This document shows positions 1 through 7,654 of a stretch of 9,182 nt of DNA, in pieces. Every line of letters begins with the position of its first letter. Position 1 is the first letter of the stretch. The position numbers were made by a program, and so were the translations under genes. The DNA lies in the NCBI GenBank assembly GCA_020846515.1, contig JADLDX010000193.1:1-9182 (forward strand), in the 5' to 3' direction. Below the pieces are notes generated by a model. That model made no database searches and was not told where the DNA came from. It was given only the letters and a program-made list of their open reading frames with translations. The DNA is from Pirellulaceae bacterium (GTDB taxonomy: Bacteria > Planctomycetota > Planctomycetia > Pirellulales > Pirellulaceae).

Positions 1-3000
1 CGCTGCTGAGCGGCCCAGCCACGAAGGCGATGGACCGAAAGTCTGTGCCAGGCAGGAAACCAGCACCCGTGATATCGGTCCAACTGGAACCCGCATTTGT
101 TGTTTGGAAAACTTGGTTGTCATCAATGACAAAGGCATTGGCCCAATCGCGACTATTGACTGCCAGATCGCGAATGGTGGCAGTTGTCGGATCAGTCGGG
201 ACTAAGCTCACGTTGCCGGTGCCTGAGGTCCGCACGTAAACGTCACTTCCAATTCCCGCCCACACCACGTCGGGGTTGACCACATTGTTTTGCATACCAC
301 CATATGCCAATGCATTGGCCGTGATATTGTTGAGGCCAACTGTACCGATGCGACTGACCGAGCTGCCGGAGGTAAGCGACTCGTAAAGTCCATTGTTGCC
401 CAAAATAAGCAATCGACCACCAGCGACCGTGTTGGTTTCCACTGGTGTTCGGAAGGCTCCTGATATAGACGGAGCACCGCCCAGTGGAGTCAGAGACGGA
501 AATGTCGTTGTTAGGAGGGCCCCCGTAGAGCTCCAAGTTGTTCGACGAAAGGCTCCTAAGTTTTGACAACTCGAATAGCGAACGGACTGATTGTTCGCCG
601 CGCGCTCGATGTTGTCGATAGCAATGTCTCCGCCATCGGCTGTCGAGACTGAAACCCAAGTCGTCGCACCGGCGGAGGGTTGATAAGTCGAACCGGTATC
701 TTGATTACCGGACATGGCCACATTACTTAGGGAATCCCAGGCGACATCATGTACCTCTGTGCCTTGCAGATTTCCGATGACAGAAAACCAGTCGCCTGTA
801 TTGGTGCGCGGTGAAGTTCGGCGATACACGCCACCATCATCGACTTCCAGAAGATTGCCAACGGCATCAAAGGTCATCTCGCGTGAATCGGCATGCGGAG
901 AACTATTGCCAGCAGTGCCCCCACCTGGTAATGCAGCCACATCGTTTCGATGTGTCAAGTGCACGAACTGACTGCCGGCGGGTCGACTGGCATCACCTCG
1001 GAACAAGCGGCCCGTGAAATCTAGGGCTCCAATGGAGTTGGGGAATGTTCCGGTATCGCCGTTGGTTCTTGGTTGGCGATCGCCACCGACATACACAATG
1101 TTGGCATCAGTCGGATCGGCGACTATCGAAAAGTGAATGTTTCCTTGACCACCTGCGATCTCCTCGGGAGCGCCCGACTGAGGTCCTTTGCCACCGCTCG
1201 GATTTAGACCAACATCAATACCATTCTCGTTGGTCTTGGGGCTGTCCATCTGCACCCAATTGGCTCCGTTGTCTGCAGAGCGGAATAGACCCGCCATCAC
1301 GCCGCCGTTAATGATGGCGGCATAAACTTCGTTGTTTCGACCGGCGGCCAGTTCCAGATTGCTGGTGCTGTTGGTGATGAGCGTGTTCATGGCCGCGGAG
1401 CTAACTCGCGTCCAGTTAGCTCCGCTATTGGTCGACCTATAGACGCCATTGACTCCACCAGGGATATCCGAAAAAACAGTGGAGGTGTACAAGGTGGTCG
1501 GGGTGATGGGGTCGTAGACTAAGTCATAGCTGACACCGCCCGGCAATCCGGTAGCTGCACCATTTCCCACGGACACTTGAGTGAATGTAGCGCCACCGTT
1601 GGTGCTTCTGAAAATACCTATGTTTGGAAACGAGAACGAATCGGCGACGTTGACTGAAACAACAACTACGTTTCCGTTGGCATAAACCCCGGAGATGTTT
1701 TTGCCACGCAGGACACCACCGCCATCCACGACTTGCCAGGTTTGGCCACCGTTAGTGGTACGCATCAAACCGACTCGCGCATTTCCAATTTGGGCAAAGC
1801 TGCTATACCGACCGGTGCCTGCATAGATCGTATTAGAAGTTGCATCGGCGAGATCGAAAGCCATGGCACCAATGGATTGCGAAGGCATGGCATCGGTCAG
1901 CGGTGTCCAATTGGGTTGAGCACTAGTGGCATTGGTGGTTTTCCAGACGCCGCCGTTAACCGAACCGACGTAGAGAACATCCGCATTGGTTGGATGTGCC
2001 AAAATGGTATGGATGGCCCCGGTCACTGGACGATTGGCTATGCCTTCGACTTGGCCGTTCGTCGCTCCAAATGGGCCGAGCGGAGTCCAGGAACCAACAC
2101 CTGGCACGGCGATGGTGACGCTGTAGTCTTCGACTTCACCATCCGTCGCCGGACCAACAAAACTCAAACCGGACGTCGAACTGAGGCGGAATCTCGCAAA
2201 GCTACCTGCGGCATTCAGGCCCGTCGGAACATTGATATTCAGGTTATTAGCACCAGAAACCAGGGTTTGGTTGGCAAAGACTTGCTCATTGGCATCCGCC
2301 CAGTCTCCGTCTGCGTTCCAGTCGATCCATGCATTGAGCAAACCACCTGGTGCGGAAGAGGTAACGGTGATCGTCTTTTGCACGCCAGCTAAAAAGCTTC
2401 CGTTAATCTGCACACCATCTTCGTCGCTTCCATCAAAATCGGCGTTGGCACTATGGGTACCATCGCTCTCGATGTCTACGGTGGCGCCCAACCGCAGAGC
2501 ACTTGGTGTATGTCGCGCACCATTTTCGGCTAACGTGACGGGATAGGGTGCCGGCGCATCACCGAAGTCATCGGTAGGTATGGCCTCTAAAGAAATCGTA
2601 TCGATGCGCCAACCTGTTTCGCTGACACTCTGATCAGTGGCAAATCTCCATCTCAGTTGAATATTCTGATTGAAAGCCGATGCAGGTAGATTGGCGGAGG
2701 TAGTTATGTAGCCGTTTGAATTGCCGGTCCAGGCTGAGCGGCCCTCGATTGGATTGCCGGCTCCGATTTGCAAAGTCCCGACATAACCTCCGGTGATAAA
2801 ACTACCGCCCGAAGCGAGGATGTCTGCGAAAGCTCCACCATTAACCGCTATCTCGAGAACCCCTCCATCAAAATTTTGTTCGACCGCAAAGTTATTTCGA
2901 AATTGCAGAATGGGTGTCGAAGTAGATAAAAGAAAGCTGGGACTGGTAAGGATACTCTCGCTCACGATCGACGCATTGGCGACGAACGCATGATTGGGAG

Positions 3001-3220
3001 TTGTATCACTGGAACCGGCCACTGTTCCCCAAGAGTTGGTCTGCGTGGCCGTTTGCACCCAACCAGAGGGTAAGGCTGGCACCGTGACACCATCGAAGTT
3101 CTCAAGCACGGCCATGAGACGTCGATCTTCTAATCGTTCGACTAGCCCTAATCGCACTCGTGATTGTTTGCCGCGCGTTGTTTCGTTTTTGAGAGCGATC
3201 AGTATTTGATTGAGTCGCAC
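1..3220 (-). CDS. Large secreted LEPR-XLL / GEVED / Asp-box (BNR) repeat protein, 3' end outside window
   Basis: The minus frame stays open from about 3325 to base 1, so at least 1073 residues are present and the C-terminus is missing. I chose GTG 3220 because GAGG lies six bases upstream; in-frame ATGs at 3310 and 3325 would add 30 or 35 residues and have no clear ribosome site. Numbering from GTG: a basic leader, then LEDRRLMA at 30-37, the planctomycete LEPR-XLL export-associated motif. Next is a MAM-like/choice-of-anchor jelly-roll domain (about 38-215, ending TGWRIDTI), DFGDAP at 218-223, and a GEVED domain closing with GEVEDY at 361-366. A long beta-propeller-like region follows with Asp boxes ending at W495, F546, W603, W655 and W1047 (for example RTTNGGQTW, RSTNGGATF). 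Such proteins are exported or surface-bound; no enzyme activity can be assigned. It is transcribed divergently from the DUF2254 operon. The family-level call is firm, the exact function unknown. Confidence 0.88.
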   Translation of the reverse strand, partial: MRLNQILIALKNETTRGKQSRVRLGLVERLEDRRLMAVLENFDGVTVPALPSGWVQTATQTNSWGTVAGSSDTTPNHAFVANASIVSESILTSPSFLLSTSTPILQFRNNFAVEQNFDGGVLEIAVNGGAFADILASGGSFITGGYVGTLQIGAGNPIEGRSAWTGNSNGYITTSANLPASAFNQNIQLRWRFATDQSVSETGWRIDTISLEAIPTDDFGDAPAPYPVTLAENGARHTPSALRLGATVDIESDGTHSANADFDGSDEDGVQINGSFLAGVQKTITVTSSAPGGLLNAWIDWNADGDWADANEQVFANQTLVSGANNLNINVPTGLNAAGSFARFRLSSTSGLSFVGPATDGEVEDYSVTIAVPGVGSWTPLGPFGATNGQVEGIANRPVTGAIHTILAHPTNADVLYVGSVNGGVWKTTNATSAQPNWTPLTDAMPSQSIGAMAFDLADATSNTIYAGTGRYSSFAQIGNARVGLMRTTNGGQTWQVVDGGGVLRGKNISGVYANGNVVVVSVNVADSFSFPNIGIFRSTNGGATFTQVSVGNGAATGLPGGVSYDLVYDPITPTTLYTSTVFSDIPGGVNGVYRSTNSGANWTRVSSAAMNTLITNSTSNLELAAGRNNEVYAAIINGGVMAGLFRSADNGANWVQMDSPKTNENGIDVGLNPSGGKGPQSGAPEEIAGGQGNIHFSIVADPTDANIVYVGGDRQPRTNGDTGTFPNSIGALDFTGRLFRGDASRPAGSQFVHLTHRNDVAALPGGGTAGNSSPHADSREMTFDAVGNLLEVDDGGVYRRTSPRTNTGDWFSVIGNLQGTEVHDVAWDSLSNVAMSGNQDTGSTYQPSAGATTWVSVSTADGGDIAIDNIERAANNQSVRYSSCQNLGAFRRTTWSSTGALLTTTFPSLTPLGGAPSISGAFRTPVETNTVAGGRLLILGNNGLYESLTSGSSVSRIGTVGLNNITANALAYGGMQNNVVNPDVVWAGIGSDVYVRTSGTGNVSLVPTDPTTATIRDLAVNSRDWANAFVIDDNQVFQTTNAGSSWTDITGAGFLPGTDFRSIAFVAGPLSS

Positions 3221-3226
3221 ATCTTG

Positions 3227-3230
3227 CCTC
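3227..3230 (-). promoter_or_regulatory. Putative Shine-Dalgarno (GAGG) deciding the GTG start of the large Asp-box gene
   Basis: On the minus strand GAGG is followed by six bases and then GTG at 3220. Neither upstream in-frame ATG (3310, 3325) has a comparable purine run at normal spacing. The GTG start places the LEDRRLMA motif at residue 30, a usual distance for planctomycete proteins of this type. This is suggestive only. Confidence 0.4.
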
Positions 3231-3495
3231 ACGGTGGATGAATATTTCTTCAGAAGAGCCCATAGGCTAACCAACTCAGACGCGAACTTCAAGTTTGCTC
3301 GACCACCCATGAGGCAAAGACCCATGGGTAGTTTTCGCCAAAAAGGTCCCTATCAGCCAAGGGCTTCGCCCCAAGAACAAAATCCAGAGCTCAGAGGCTT
3401 AGAGGATACACAGGCTTAACAGACACACATGGTAGTAATATCGGTAGGGCACGCTAGACTGAGACATAAGCCGGCGTATCGCCACGGTTCTCTGT

Positions 3496-3499
3496 AAGG
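3496..3499 (+). promoter_or_regulatory. Putative Shine-Dalgarno (AAGG) for the DUF2254 gene
   Basis: AAGG lies five bases upstream of ATG 3505, a normal spacing. It supports that start for the first gene of the plus-strand operon. Confidence 0.45.
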
Positions 3500-3504
3500 C
3501 TCGT

Positions 3505-4866
3505 ATGACAACGCGACTTAGGAAGTATTGGGAGAGTTTTCGCTCGAGCTTTTGGTTTATGCCAACTCTCATGGCAGCCTCATCAGCCATACTCGCGTTC
3601 GGCACTGTCTTTTTAGATGAAAGCTTGCCGGGAACCTGGCATCGCACCGGCTGGATTTATGGCGGTGGCCCCGATGGTGCTCGCGCAGTTCTATCGGTCA
3701 TTGCCAGTTCAATGATCACGGTGGCGGGCGTCGTCTTTTCGATTACGATGGTCACGCTGTCGCTGGCATCGTCGCAGTTCGGTCCACGCTTGCTGCGCAA
3801 TTTTATGCGCGACACTGCCAACCAAATTGTGCTTGGCACCTTCATCGCGACGTTTCTGTATTGTCTCTTGGTTCTGCGGACTATTCGCGGCATAGACGAG
3901 CATGAGTTCGTACCGCACATATCGGTTACTGCCGGTGTGCTACTGGGTGTGGCCAGCCTTGGCGTATTGATCTACTTTATCCATCACGTGGCCGTCTCGA
4001 TCCAAGCGTCTTATATCGTGAGCACGGTAAGCCATGACCTGCGATCGGCTATCGATCGCCTCTTTCCCGATGAACTGGGACATAGCGAGTCTGCGATTGA
4101 AGCGAATGACCCGGCCCAAGGTGGCGATGTAGCGAATGTGCAAGCCACAGACGATTCGTCTGAACCAAACGGGCAACGGGCATACGCAAAGGAGAGTGGT
4201 TATCTGCAAGCCATCGATAACGACAGCCTGTTCGAGTTGGCTCGTGAACATGATCTCGTCATTAAGCTCTTTTGCCGACCTGGTTGTTTTTTTACTGCCG
4301 GGACCGCTATTGCAACCATTACGCCGTGCACCCGTTCGAGCGATGCAATTGCTAACAGCCTAAGTGAAATGTTTATCATTGGCCGAGAACGGACTTCCAC
4401 GCAGGACGTTGAGTTTGTCGTGAGCCAATTGGTCGAAGTAGCTCTTCGAGCATTATCGCCAGGCATCAATGACCCATTCACGGCGATCAGTTGCATTGAC
4501 TGGTTAGCCGACGGGCTCAGCCAACTAGCCGGGCGCGTGCTACCTTCTACACGACGCTTCGACTCAGAAGGTAACCTGCGAATCATCGCCGATTCGGTTA
4601 CGTTCCGCGGTGTAGCCGACATCGCATTCAATCAAATTCGCCAAGCTGGCCAATCGCACCCAGTCATCAGTATTCGCCTATTGGATGCAATCTCCGCTAT
4701 CGCCAGCCAGGCACACAGAGCCATTGATATACAGTGTCTCAGCGGCCATGCGCAATTGATCTGGCAGAACGCATGGCAGGAATCGCTGCAGGGAGCCGAT
4801 CGATTGGCATTGGAAAGTAGTTATCAGAGCGTGCAGCGAGCGATAAACAAAGGTCGAACTCAATGA
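3505..4866 (+). CDS. DUF2254 family integral membrane protein
   Basis: This 453-residue protein is full length for the DUF2254 family (usually a little over 400 residues). Transmembrane segments are visible at about 17-37, 61-88, 107-126 and 139-162. Family hallmarks are the block around residues 66-108 (SSMITVAGVVFS, then SQFGPRLLRNFMRD) and, in the soluble C-terminal half, ALSPGINDPFTAI at about 315-327. Residues 195-230 form a polar, probably flexible insertion. No biochemical activity is established for this family, so I assign none; the protein should sit in the inner membrane with a large soluble C-terminal domain. Its stop overlaps the next start as ATGA, so it is very likely translationally coupled to the MscS-type channel. 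That context suggests a role in ion or envelope-stress homeostasis, which is inference. Confidence 0.93.
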   Translation: MTTRLRKYWESFRSSFWFMPTLMAASSAILAFGTVFLDESLPGTWHRTGWIYGGGPDGARAVLSVIASSMITVAGVVFSITMVTLSLASSQFGPRLLRNFMRDTANQIVLGTFIATFLYCLLVLRTIRGIDEHEFVPHISVTAGVLLGVASLGVLIYFIHHVAVSIQASYIVSTVSHDLRSAIDRLFPDELGHSESAIEANDPAQGGDVANVQATDDSSEPNGQRAYAKESGYLQAIDNDSLFELAREHDLVIKLFCRPGCFFTAGTAIATITPCTRSSDAIANSLSEMFIIGRERTSTQDVEFVVSQLVEVALRALSPGINDPFTAISCIDWLADGLSQLAGRVLPSTRRFDSEGNLRIIADSVTFRGVADIAFNQIRQAGQSHPVISIRLLDAISAIASQAHRAIDIQCLSGHAQLIWQNAWQESLQGADRLALESSYQSVQRAINKGRTQ

Positions 4867-6296
4867 AGCTCGCTATGGCATCCCGAGTCAGTGCACACTA
4901 TCCTGCAGGCCTGATATACATGCTATGCCTGATAGGATTCGCTCTTTCACCCAATTGTGGGTGGACGCAAGAACCTTCCGAACCGATCCCAACTCGGGCA
5001 GGTAACGCCAGCGGAGACAAGGCAGAACTGCAGCCGACAACGAAGGTGGAAGTGCAGCCGGTGGCGCGCGACTCTGAAATCGAATCGCGACTTGAAAGCA
5101 TTCTCATTGCCACCGAATGGTTCGACTTGCCTGATGTTGAGGTTCGCGAGGGCGTCGTATTCTTGCGAGGAAGTACAACGAGTGAACAACACATGACTTG
5201 GGCCGGTGATTTGGCGCGTCGAACGCAGGACGTCGCAGCCGTCGTGAACAAGATTGAGATCCAGCGTCGTTCACTCTGGGATCTGGGCCCGGCACAGCAA
5301 GAGATAGAGGATTTGTCGCGCAGTCTGGTACTGGCTCTACCGAACATCGTGTTGAGCTTGCTGGTTCTAGCCATCGCTTGGTGGGTTGGCAAGTTAGCCA
5401 CCAGCGTCGGTCGCAAAGTTGCCGCCCGAAGGCTTACCGCGCCATTGCTGAGCGAAGTATTGTCGCGAGTGCTTGGCTTTCTGGTCTTTCTGATCGGCTT
5501 GTATCTCGTGCTGCGGATCTCGGGACTAACGCGTCTGGCAGTCACCGTCTTGGGAGGCACTGGGCTGATTGGGCTGGTTATCGGTATTGCCTTTCGTGAC
5601 ATCACTGAGAACTTCCTAGCCAGCATCTTTCTGAGCATACAGCAGCCCTTTCAAACTGGGGACCTCATCGAAATCAATGGCGTCCTCGGTTATGTACAAC
5701 GTCTAACTACTCGCACCACCATCTTGATGACGCTGGATGGTAATCACGTGCAAGTCCCGAATACCACCGTTTATAAGAGCTCTATACAGAACTTTACGAG
5801 CAATCCCAATCGCCGAGAAACGTTTACGATTGGGATCGGTTACGCGGATGTTATCTCCGAAGCGCAAGAGTTAGCACTGGAGATTCTGCGCGGCCATCCG
5901 GCTGTGCTGAAGAATCCAGAGCCATGGGTACTTGTGGATAGCTTGGGCACCTCGACCGTGAATTTGAAAGTCTACTTCTGGCTCAATGGCGCGGAACACA
6001 GTTGGCTCAAAGCCAGGTCCTCTGCGATTCGTCTCATTAAGCGAGCCTATCAAGATAGAGGGATTTCAATGCCGGACGAAGCTCGTGAAGTTGTCTTTCC
6101 ACGAGGTGTCCCTGTCGAAATCTCTCGAGTTCGCAAGACAATGCCTGATCAACAGCCACTGCTTCCACCTCAACCGTTAATCCGAGGCAAGGAAATACCA
6201 AGACTCCTGCAAGTTACTTGTCAAATTGTCGGTTTCAGCCGCAATGCGTGCTCCCGCCAGCCCCAGAGAAGCAACTACCAAGACCAGCAACAATAG
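4863..6296 (+). CDS. MscS-family mechanosensitive ion channel with N-terminal BON domain
   Basis: The predicted protein has 477 residues. Residues 1-35 look like a signal peptide (hydrophobic core about 17-29). A polar linker leads to a BON domain at about 71-133, a small alpha-beta module thought to bind membranes or lipids outside the cytoplasm. Membrane helices lie near 153-176 and 200-220. The pore-lining MscS helix lies at about 223-262, with the Gly/Ala-rich packing pattern GGTGLIGLVIGIAF, then QPFQTGD opening the beta domain and VPNTTVYKSSIQNFT near 298-312. The alpha-beta vestibule domain runs to about 405. Channels of this family open under membrane tension and release solutes on osmotic downshock. 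The start overlaps the upstream stop (ATGA), indicating an operon with DUF2254. Oddity: from about residue 439 onward the tail is read antisense to a truncated transporter gene and looks unlike MscS sequence. The native C-terminus was probably replaced. Confidence 0.93.
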   Translation: MKLAMASRVSAHYPAGLIYMLCLIGFALSPNCGWTQEPSEPIPTRAGNASGDKAELQPTTKVEVQPVARDSEIESRLESILIATEWFDLPDVEVREGVVFLRGSTTSEQHMTWAGDLARRTQDVAAVVNKIEIQRRSLWDLGPAQQEIEDLSRSLVLALPNIVLSLLVLAIAWWVGKLATSVGRKVAARRLTAPLLSEVLSRVLGFLVFLIGLYLVLRISGLTRLAVTVLGGTGLIGLVIGIAFRDITENFLASIFLSIQQPFQTGDLIEINGVLGYVQRLTTRTTILMTLDGNHVQVPNTTVYKSSIQNFTSNPNRRETFTIGIGYADVISEAQELALEILRGHPAVLKNPEPWVLVDSLGTSTVNLKVYFWLNGAEHSWLKARSSAIRLIKRAYQDRGISMPDEAREVVFPRGVPVEISRVRKTMPDQQPLLPPQPLIRGKEIPRLLQVTCQIVGFSRNACSRQPQRSNYQDQQQ

Positions 6297-6527
6297 CAGC
6301 ACTGTAGCCAGTGACCAGCCGTAGCTAAGCGGCGTATAGTCTCGCAGACAACTGCTCAGAAAACTCAGCAGAATCGCAATGAGAATGCCCATAAAAATCA
6401 GCAACACGACTTCTGCCGCCAGCCATAGAATGAAACCAGCCGCGATGAGTGTGGCAACTAGACCAATGAGCTCAATTGTGGTCCATGTCGAGTTAGAATC
6501 GGTGTGCGAGGTAGATGGTGTTTCCAT
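6177..6527 (-). pseudogene. Truncated AI-2E (PerM/UPF0118) family transporter, N-terminal fragment
   Basis: The reading frame from ATG 6527 gives 116 residues. A polar N-terminus is followed by two hydrophobic stretches at about 18-57 and 71-93, including AAEVVLLIFMGILIAILL and then LATVLLLLLVLVVASLGL. This order, ending in GARIAAETDNL, matches the first part of AI-2E family transporters, normally about 350-400 residues with some eight membrane helices. Everything after roughly residue 108 is missing: the frame stops at 6177, where the convergent MscS-type gene begins on the other strand. The remaining two-thirds cannot be in this window, because that space is filled by intact mscS coding sequence. 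I therefore read it as a deletion remnant, probably non-functional. The same frame is open upstream to 6740, but that extension overlaps rarD and has no family character. A membrane micropeptide of independent function is a less likely alternative. Confidence 0.68.
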
Positions 6528-6699
6528 GCGGCTGGCACTTTCAAGAATAAAACAGCGGGCAAGTCGGATGCATAAAAAGCAAGTGCAAAGAATGCGCCGC
6601 GACCACCTGTCAGGCAGGCTCAAGCCCTGGAAATGGGGGCGGGGCCGCTGTCCTAACACGCTTTTGCTGAAAGATGACCGAATGATTTCGCGCGCGTGC
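6528..6699. other. Intergenic stretch between the rarD-like gene and the AI-2E remnant
   Basis: About 170 bases lie downstream of the rarD-like stop. I see no convincing gene, terminator hairpin with a U-tract, or ribosome site here. A plus-strand frame crosses it but has no coding character and runs antisense to rarD. The stretch presumably once held the promoter of the AI-2E gene. Confidence 0.4.
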
Positions 6700-7605
6700 T
6701 TACGCGTCGGCCGGTACAGGTTTTCTGCTGAGCATTTCATAAGTCAAGATGGCCAGCGCGCACCAGACGCATGCGAAGCCGACGAACTGTCCGATGCCGA
6801 TCGGTTCTTGATAGAGCCAGAAGCCTACTAAGAACTGCAGCGACGGCGCGATGTATTGCAACATGCCCATGACCGCCAGGGGTACCGATTTCGCCGCTGC
6901 GGCAAAGAGAACCAATGGCAACGTCGTTATTGGACCGCCCAGTGACAACAAAAACAGCGTGTTCGTCGTCTTGACTTCGGCCGTCGAATTCGCAACCCAG
7001 ATCAAATAGGCCACAGCTAGCGGCAATAACACAGCCGTCTCCAACCCCAAGCCCGCTATGGCCGGCAGGCTCGTCTTCTTCTTGACCGCAGCATAAGCCG
7101 CAAAGCTGGACGCCAACGACAATGCAATCCACGAAACGCTGCCAGTGCTGATCGTCACGATCATCAAGCCCACCGCCGCCAAGCTAACAGCCCACCATTG
7201 ATTGCGACTTAATCGCTCACCGAAGATCATCACTCCGAGCAGAACGTTCAGCAACGGATTAATGAAGTATCCAAGGCTGGCTTGTACGACCGCTCCGTGC
7301 TGCACAGCCCAAATGAAGACCAGCCAATTGAGACTGATCAAGCAAGCCGCAAAGACGGTCAATCCCAAACGCCTCGGATCACGCAATGCGCGCCGAATCT
7401 CTGGCCATTGCCCCACGAGGGATACGCACAGTATCAATGTCACCAACGACCAGATAATACGGTGGCAGATAACCTCGAATGAGTTAACGCCGCTGAGCAA
7501 CTTCCAATAGAGAGGAAACACGCCCCACAGCACATAGGCTGCGAGAGCTTGCAAGTAATTCAAGTCTGACTCCCACTGGGTGATCCACGGCGACAACAAT
7601 GCCAC
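6700..7605 (-). CDS. rarD: EamA/DMT-family permease, RarD type
   Basis: This 301-residue protein has the ten-helix pattern of the drug/metabolite transporter superfamily and matches the RarD branch along its whole length. Recognisable blocks are AAYVLWGVFPLYWKLLSGV (22-40), ICHRIIWSL (46-54), the stretch around NWLVFIWAVQHG and SLGYFINPLLNVLLG (93-124), FGERL (128-132), GLGLETAVLLPLAVAYLIW (185-203), ITTLPLVLFAAAAK (226-239) and MLQYIAPSLQFLVG (248-261). RarD was named for a link to chloramphenicol sensitivity, but the natural substrate of most members is unknown. It acts in the inner membrane. The start is a GTG; about 22 residues precede the conserved AAYVLWG block, which is normal, and a purine run GGGGGAG lies about 12 bases upstream. 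The gene is complete with no frameshift. It is codirectional with the sialidase-like gene upstream (146 bp gap). Confidence 0.93.
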   Translation of the reverse strand: MALLSPWITQWESDLNYLQALAAYVLWGVFPLYWKLLSGVNSFEVICHRIIWSLVTLILCVSLVGQWPEIRRALRDPRRLGLTVFAACLISLNWLVFIWAVQHGAVVQASLGYFINPLLNVLLGVMIFGERLSRNQWWAVSLAAVGLMIVTISTGSVSWIALSLASSFAAYAAVKKKTSLPAIAGLGLETAVLLPLAVAYLIWVANSTAEVKTTNTLFLLSLGGPITTLPLVLFAAAAKSVPLAVMGMLQYIAPSLQFLVGFWLYQEPIGIGQFVGFACVWCALAILTYEMLSRKPVPADA

Positions 7606-7616
7606 CAGTGTAACCG

Positions 7617-7631
7617 ATCTCCCCCGGAGAT
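7617..7631 (-). promoter_or_regulatory. Small hairpin over the probable ribosome binding site of rarD
   Basis: ATCTCC-GGG-GGAGAT (minus strand) is a perfect 6-bp inverted repeat with a three-base loop. Its 3' arm and loop contain the GGGGGAG purine run that is the only visible ribosome-site candidate for the GTG start at 7605. Folding would hide that site. A regulatory role is unproven; a repeat this short can arise by chance. Confidence 0.25.
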
Positions 7632-7654
7632 TGGATGGCTCAATGACTATGCAT

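Larger units (their letters stand above)
3221..3504. other. Divergent intergenic region between the Asp-box gene and the DUF2254 operon
   Basis: About 280 bases separate the two chosen starts and must carry both 5' regions. Visible elements are a perfect 10-bp palindrome ACCCATGGGT (3320-3329), a short hairpin GGGC-TTC-GCCC (3361-3371), and a direct repeat AGGCTTA (3395-3401 and 3412-3418). TTAACA (3416-3421) and TAATAT (3436-3441) resemble promoter boxes but are only 14 bases apart, so I do not call a promoter. If the Asp-box gene starts at one of the upstream ATGs, the part up to 3310 or 3325 is coding. Confidence 0.5.

Noticed and set aside
243..659. 138-residue minus-strand frame overlapping the large Asp-box gene
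   Set aside because: It is a different frame of the same strand. The Asp-box protein frame continues with family motifs such as NQDTG through this stretch, so no frameshift is needed.
1733..2392. 219-residue plus-strand frame
   Set aside because: It is antisense to the GEVED and Asp-box region of the large minus-strand gene, whose motifs are unmistakable. The Arg/Gly-rich product matches nothing I know.
3361..3371. GGGC-TTC-GCCC hairpin as a terminator or riboswitch
   Set aside because: It has only four base pairs, no U-tract and no surrounding conserved structure that I can recognise.
3416..3441. TTAACA and TAATAT as a sigma-70-like promoter for the DUF2254 operon
   Set aside because: Only 14 bases separate the boxes and the downstream box is a weak match; planctomycete promoters are too poorly defined to call this by eye.
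4200..4631. 143-residue minus-strand frame
   Set aside because: It is antisense to the conserved C-terminal half of the DUF2254 gene and has no family features.
4898..5638. 246-residue open frame on the minus strand
   Set aside because: It lies entirely antisense to the clear MscS-family gene, has Ser/Arg-rich low-information composition and no recognisable domain. It is a shadow of codon use in the real gene.
6379..6831. 150-residue plus-strand frame spanning the rarD to AI-2E gap
   Set aside because: Both ends are antisense to recognisable transporter genes, no ribosome site is seen, and the composition is typical of antisense translation.
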